NCBI RefSeq assembly: GCF_001543895.1
Contig: NZ_JYIJ01000017.1
Location: forward strand, 372,001-436,000
DNA from: Carbonactinospora thermoautotrophica
Lineage (GTDB): Bacteria; Actinomycetota; Actinomycetes; Streptomycetales; Carbonactinosporaceae
DNA length: 64,000 nucleotides
Reading direction: 5' to 3'
In this document: piece by piece, positions 61,753-64,000 of the stretch
How the letters are laid out: the number at the start of each line of letters is the position of its first letter
Numbering within the stretch: position 1 is the first letter of the stretch
The notes under the pieces: generated by a model
Databases searched by the model: none
The model's input: the letters and a program-made list of their open reading frames with translations, nothing else
Told to the model about the DNA's origin: nothing
Position numbers and translations under genes: made by a program

Positions 61753-64000
61753 TCATACCGAGCGCACCGAACCACCCGAATCACTCTCCTGGACCGCGGC
61801 GAGCGCGGTGGCGAGCTGGGCACGCCGCGTGATGCCCAGCTTGCGGTAGACGTTGGTGAGGTGCAGTTCGACCGTCCGCTGGGTGACGAAGAACGCCTCG
61901 GCGATCTCCCGGTTCGTCCGGCCCTCCGCGGCGAGCTGCGCGATCCGGTACTCGTGCGCGGTCAGCGCGCGCGGCCCGCAGGCCCGGCCGGACAGCGGGC
62001 GGGCGCCGAGGGCACGCAACTCGCCACGGGCGCGGTCGGCCAGCCCGCCGGCCCCGCAGACCTCGGCCAGGTCGATCGCCTTCTGCAGGTGGCGGCGTGC
62101 CTCGGCACGCTGGCCCAGGGCCCGCAGCGCCGCGCCCAGGTCGGCGAGGGCCCGCGCGTACTCGTACCGGTCGCCCGCCTCGGCCAGCCGCGCGGCCGCC
62201 TCCGCGAGTAGCCGGGCACCCTCGGCTCCGCCGCGGGTGATCCCCTGGGCGCGCAGCGCGACACCCAGAGCACGGGGCCGGCCCCACCGGCGGGCCAGTT
62301 CCACCTCCTCGGCGGCCAGCCGGCCGGCGGCGACCGGCTCCCCCAGGGCCGCGTGCGCCAGGGCCGCCTCCGACCGCCACGGGAAGAGGGCCGGGTTGAC
62401 CACGCCCCAGCGGAGCAGCCGCCGCCCGCACTCCAACTGGTCGGCGAGCGCGCCGCGCACGTCGCCGCGCGCCATGCGCAGCCGCCCCCGGCAGTGCAGC
62501 ACGTAGTTGCCGTGCCACACCTCGGGCACGACGTCGCCCAGCCCGCGGCCGGCCAGCGTGAACTCGGCGGCGTCCAGCTCCCCCAGGCCGGTGAGCGCCT
62601 CGACCAGCGCGGCCACCGCGACCAGGGCGGAGCCCCGCGCCCGGTTGCCGCTCAGGCCGTCGAACAGCTCCAGCGCGATCTGGGCGTCCTCCCGGGCGTC
62701 GGCGAGCCGCCCGAGCCGGGCCGCGATCCGCGCCCGGTACGCGCACGTCACCGCGTAGAACAACTGGTGGCCGCGGCGGCGCAGCTCCCCGGCCGCCTCG
62801 TCGCAGACGCGGTAGGCCAGCTCGGCCTCGTCCGCCCACAGGAGCGCGCACACGGCGGCGCTCACCGCCCCCGGGTCTTCAACCTGGTGGCTCAGCCCGG
62901 CGCGCACCGCCCGCCGGGCCAGCTCGACGATCTGGTCCGAGCAGGTCGCCTCCCAGGACCACCGGTACGCCAGGATGGCGGCGAGAAACCGCTCGTCCAC
63001 CGGCGAGCCCTCCTCGGGGGGCCACAGCGCGGCCAGCCGTTCCAACGGCCGCTCCCCCGCCAGGTCCGGGACCAGGAAGGCCATCGCGAGCCGGCCGATC
63101 TCCAGGTTGCGCGCGGCCGGGTGGCCCCGCCCGATTCGTTCGACGCCGCGCTCGAGGATCTCGGCGGCCTCGCGGTACTGGTCGTGCTCGTACAAGGTGC
63201 GGCCCAGCGTCCGGGCCAGGAACGCGACCTGGTCGGGGTTCTCGACCTGCTCCAACAGATCGGGGATGTGCCGGTGCACGGCGGGCAGGTCCACGTGGAT
63301 CTCGGCCAGGGCGAGCTGGACCCGCAGCTCGCGGCGGACCGGATCCGGCGCGGGCTCCCGCAGCGCCCGCCGCAGGTAGCTCACCGCGCTCCTCGGCGCC
63401 CCCTGGCTGAGCGCGTGCGCGGCGGCGACGCGCAACGGCTCGACCGCCCACGGCTCGCCGAGGGGACAGGTGCGCAGCAGGTGGGTGGCGACGCGCTCGG
63501 CCGGCGCGTGGGCCCGCCAGAGCAGGGCCGCGGCCCGACCGTGCATCGCCGCCCGCTGGGTGTGCGCCAGCTCGTACAGCACCGCCTTGCGGACCAGCGA
63601 ATAGTTGAACGCGAGCGCGGGGCGCGCGGTGAGGACGTTCATCTCGACGAGCGCCCGGGCGGCGTCCGCGGCGACCGGCGGGTCGAGCTCGGCCAGGGCG
63701 GCGGCGGTCTCCAGGTCGCACTCCTCCAGCACGGCGACGGCGCGCGCCAGGGCGGTGACCGGGAGCGCGTGGCGCTGGAGCCGGGCGGTCACGCTCCGGG
63801 CGAGCGCCTGCGGCCCCAGCTCCCGGATCGTGGGCACCGCCTCGGCCGTCGGCTTCACGTCCTCGTGCTCCAGCGCGTACAGCAGCTCACGGATGAGGAA
63901 TGGATTGCCGCCGGTGGCCGCGTGGCAGGCGGCGGCGAAGTCGGGGTCCGTGTCGACGCCGAAGACGTCCTCGGCGAGCGACGCGACGTCCTCGGCGGCC
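61753..64000 (-). CDS. LuxR-family regulator, large ATPase type (LAL-like), 5' end outside window
   Basis: The frame is open from the right edge; the visible 748 residues include a segment ATGGNPFLIRELLYALE typical of the C-terminal part of an AAA/STAND ATPase (the P-loop would lie beyond the edge). A long helical TPR-like region follows, and then a C-terminal LuxR helix-turn-helix (LTAHEYRIAQLAAEGRTNRE, IAEAFFVTQRTVELHLTNVY). Such regulators respond to a ligand or ATP and activate nearby pathway genes. A GTG at 63858 could be mistaken for its start but the coding pattern continues upstream. The preceding 61564-61752 gap has no gene. Confidence 0.9.
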   Translation of the reverse strand, partial: AAEDVASLAEDVFGVDTDPDFAAACHAATGGNPFLIRELLYALEHEDVKPTAEAVPTIRELGPQALARSVTARLQRHALPVTALARAVAVLEECDLETAAALAELDPPVAADAARALVEMNVLTARPALAFNYSLVRKAVLYELAHTQRAAMHGRAAALLWRAHAPAERVATHLLRTCPLGEPWAVEPLRVAAAHALSQGAPRSAVSYLRRALREPAPDPVRRELRVQLALAEIHVDLPAVHRHIPDLLEQVENPDQVAFLARTLGRTLYEHDQYREAAEILERGVERIGRGHPAARNLEIGRLAMAFLVPDLAGERPLERLAALWPPEEGSPVDERFLAAILAYRWSWEATCSDQIVELARRAVRAGLSHQVEDPGAVSAAVCALLWADEAELAYRVCDEAAGELRRRGHQLFYAVTCAYRARIAARLGRLADAREDAQIALELFDGLSGNRARGSALVAVAALVEALTGLGELDAAEFTLAGRGLGDVVPEVWHGNYVLHCRGRLRMARGDVRGALADQLECGRRLLRWGVVNPALFPWRSEAALAHAALGEPVAAGRLAAEEVELARRWGRPRALGVALRAQGITRGGAEGARLLAEAAARLAEAGDRYEYARALADLGAALRALGQRAEARRHLQKAIDLAEVCGAGGLADRARGELRALGARPLSGRACGPRALTAHEYRIAQLAAEGRTNREIAEAFFVTQRTVELHLTNVYRKLGITRRAQLATALAAVQESDSGGSVRSV

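Overview
The window is high-GC DNA with densely packed genes, frequent GTG/TTG starts and many GTGA/ATGA overlaps. Several families are typical of filamentous Actinobacteria: DUF397 plus XRE/DUF5753, LCP proteins, RsbW-like ATP-binding proteins, the AccE epsilon subunit and EfeOB. The gene set purE-purK-gtrA ... PH protein-cya-birA-accD-accE-maf ... accA, with an acyl-CoA dehydrogenase nearby, resembles a conserved actinobacterial chromosomal neighbourhood as I recall it from Mycobacterium and Streptomyces. I place it as a chromosomal segment of a Streptomyces/Streptosporangiales-like actinomycete; nothing in the sequence gives a species.

Region 1 (1-14.4 kb) looks like a cell-surface glycopolymer locus. 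It has four GT4-type glycosyltransferase genes or domains, one of them a two-domain fusion that runs off the left edge, and one membrane-anchored GT2 enzyme. Two LytR-CpsA-Psr (LCP) ligases and a UDP-glucose dehydrogenase follow. A hotdog thioesterase and an acyl-CoA dehydrogenase lie between them. Region 2 (14.4-24.6 kb) is accessory: a Tat/lipoprotein dienelactone hydrolase, a DUF559 nuclease-like gene, a MarR/flavin monooxygenase/methyltransferase set, an XRE-DUF397-ATPase module, and a 1096-residue NACHT-LRR (bacterial NLR-like) protein. A long palindrome with identical 25-bp arms occurs next to both the DUF559 gene and the NACHT gene, and a variant lies in the end of the DUF559 gene.

Region 3 (24.6-39.6 kb) is housekeeping: purK-purE, gtrA, a two-component system, a POT peptide transporter, a GGDEF protein, enoyl-CoA hydratase, a membrane PH-domain protein coupled to an adenylate cyclase, birA, and the acyl-CoA carboxylase genes accD/accE with maf. 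A 189-bp element with perfect 18-bp terminal inverted repeats sits exactly at the birA stop codon. Region 4 (39.6-45.2 kb) is a PucR regulator divergent from a ureohydrolase-aminotransferase-aldehyde dehydrogenase operon that fits guanidino compound to GABA to succinate catabolism.

Region 5 (45.4-54.8 kb) is an accessory island of visibly lower GC. It carries peptidase E, a frameshifted IS481-type insertion sequence, an Mrr-like nuclease, a GNAT acetyltransferase and an XRE/TPR regulator. Then come a 57-residue Cys-motif protein, a resolvase-like protein overlapping an RsbW-like ATPase, and a tight set of a radical SAM-SPASM enzyme, a truncated thymidylate kinase and an EEP-family phosphodiesterase, facing a CYTH protein. 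This last set is the best candidate here for an undescribed system. Region 6 (54.8-64 kb) holds efeO-efeB with a good DtxR/IdeR-type box but no efeU, the biotin carboxylase/BCCP subunit accA, two tandem paralogous membrane proteins of unknown role, and a large LuxR-type regulator cut by the right edge.
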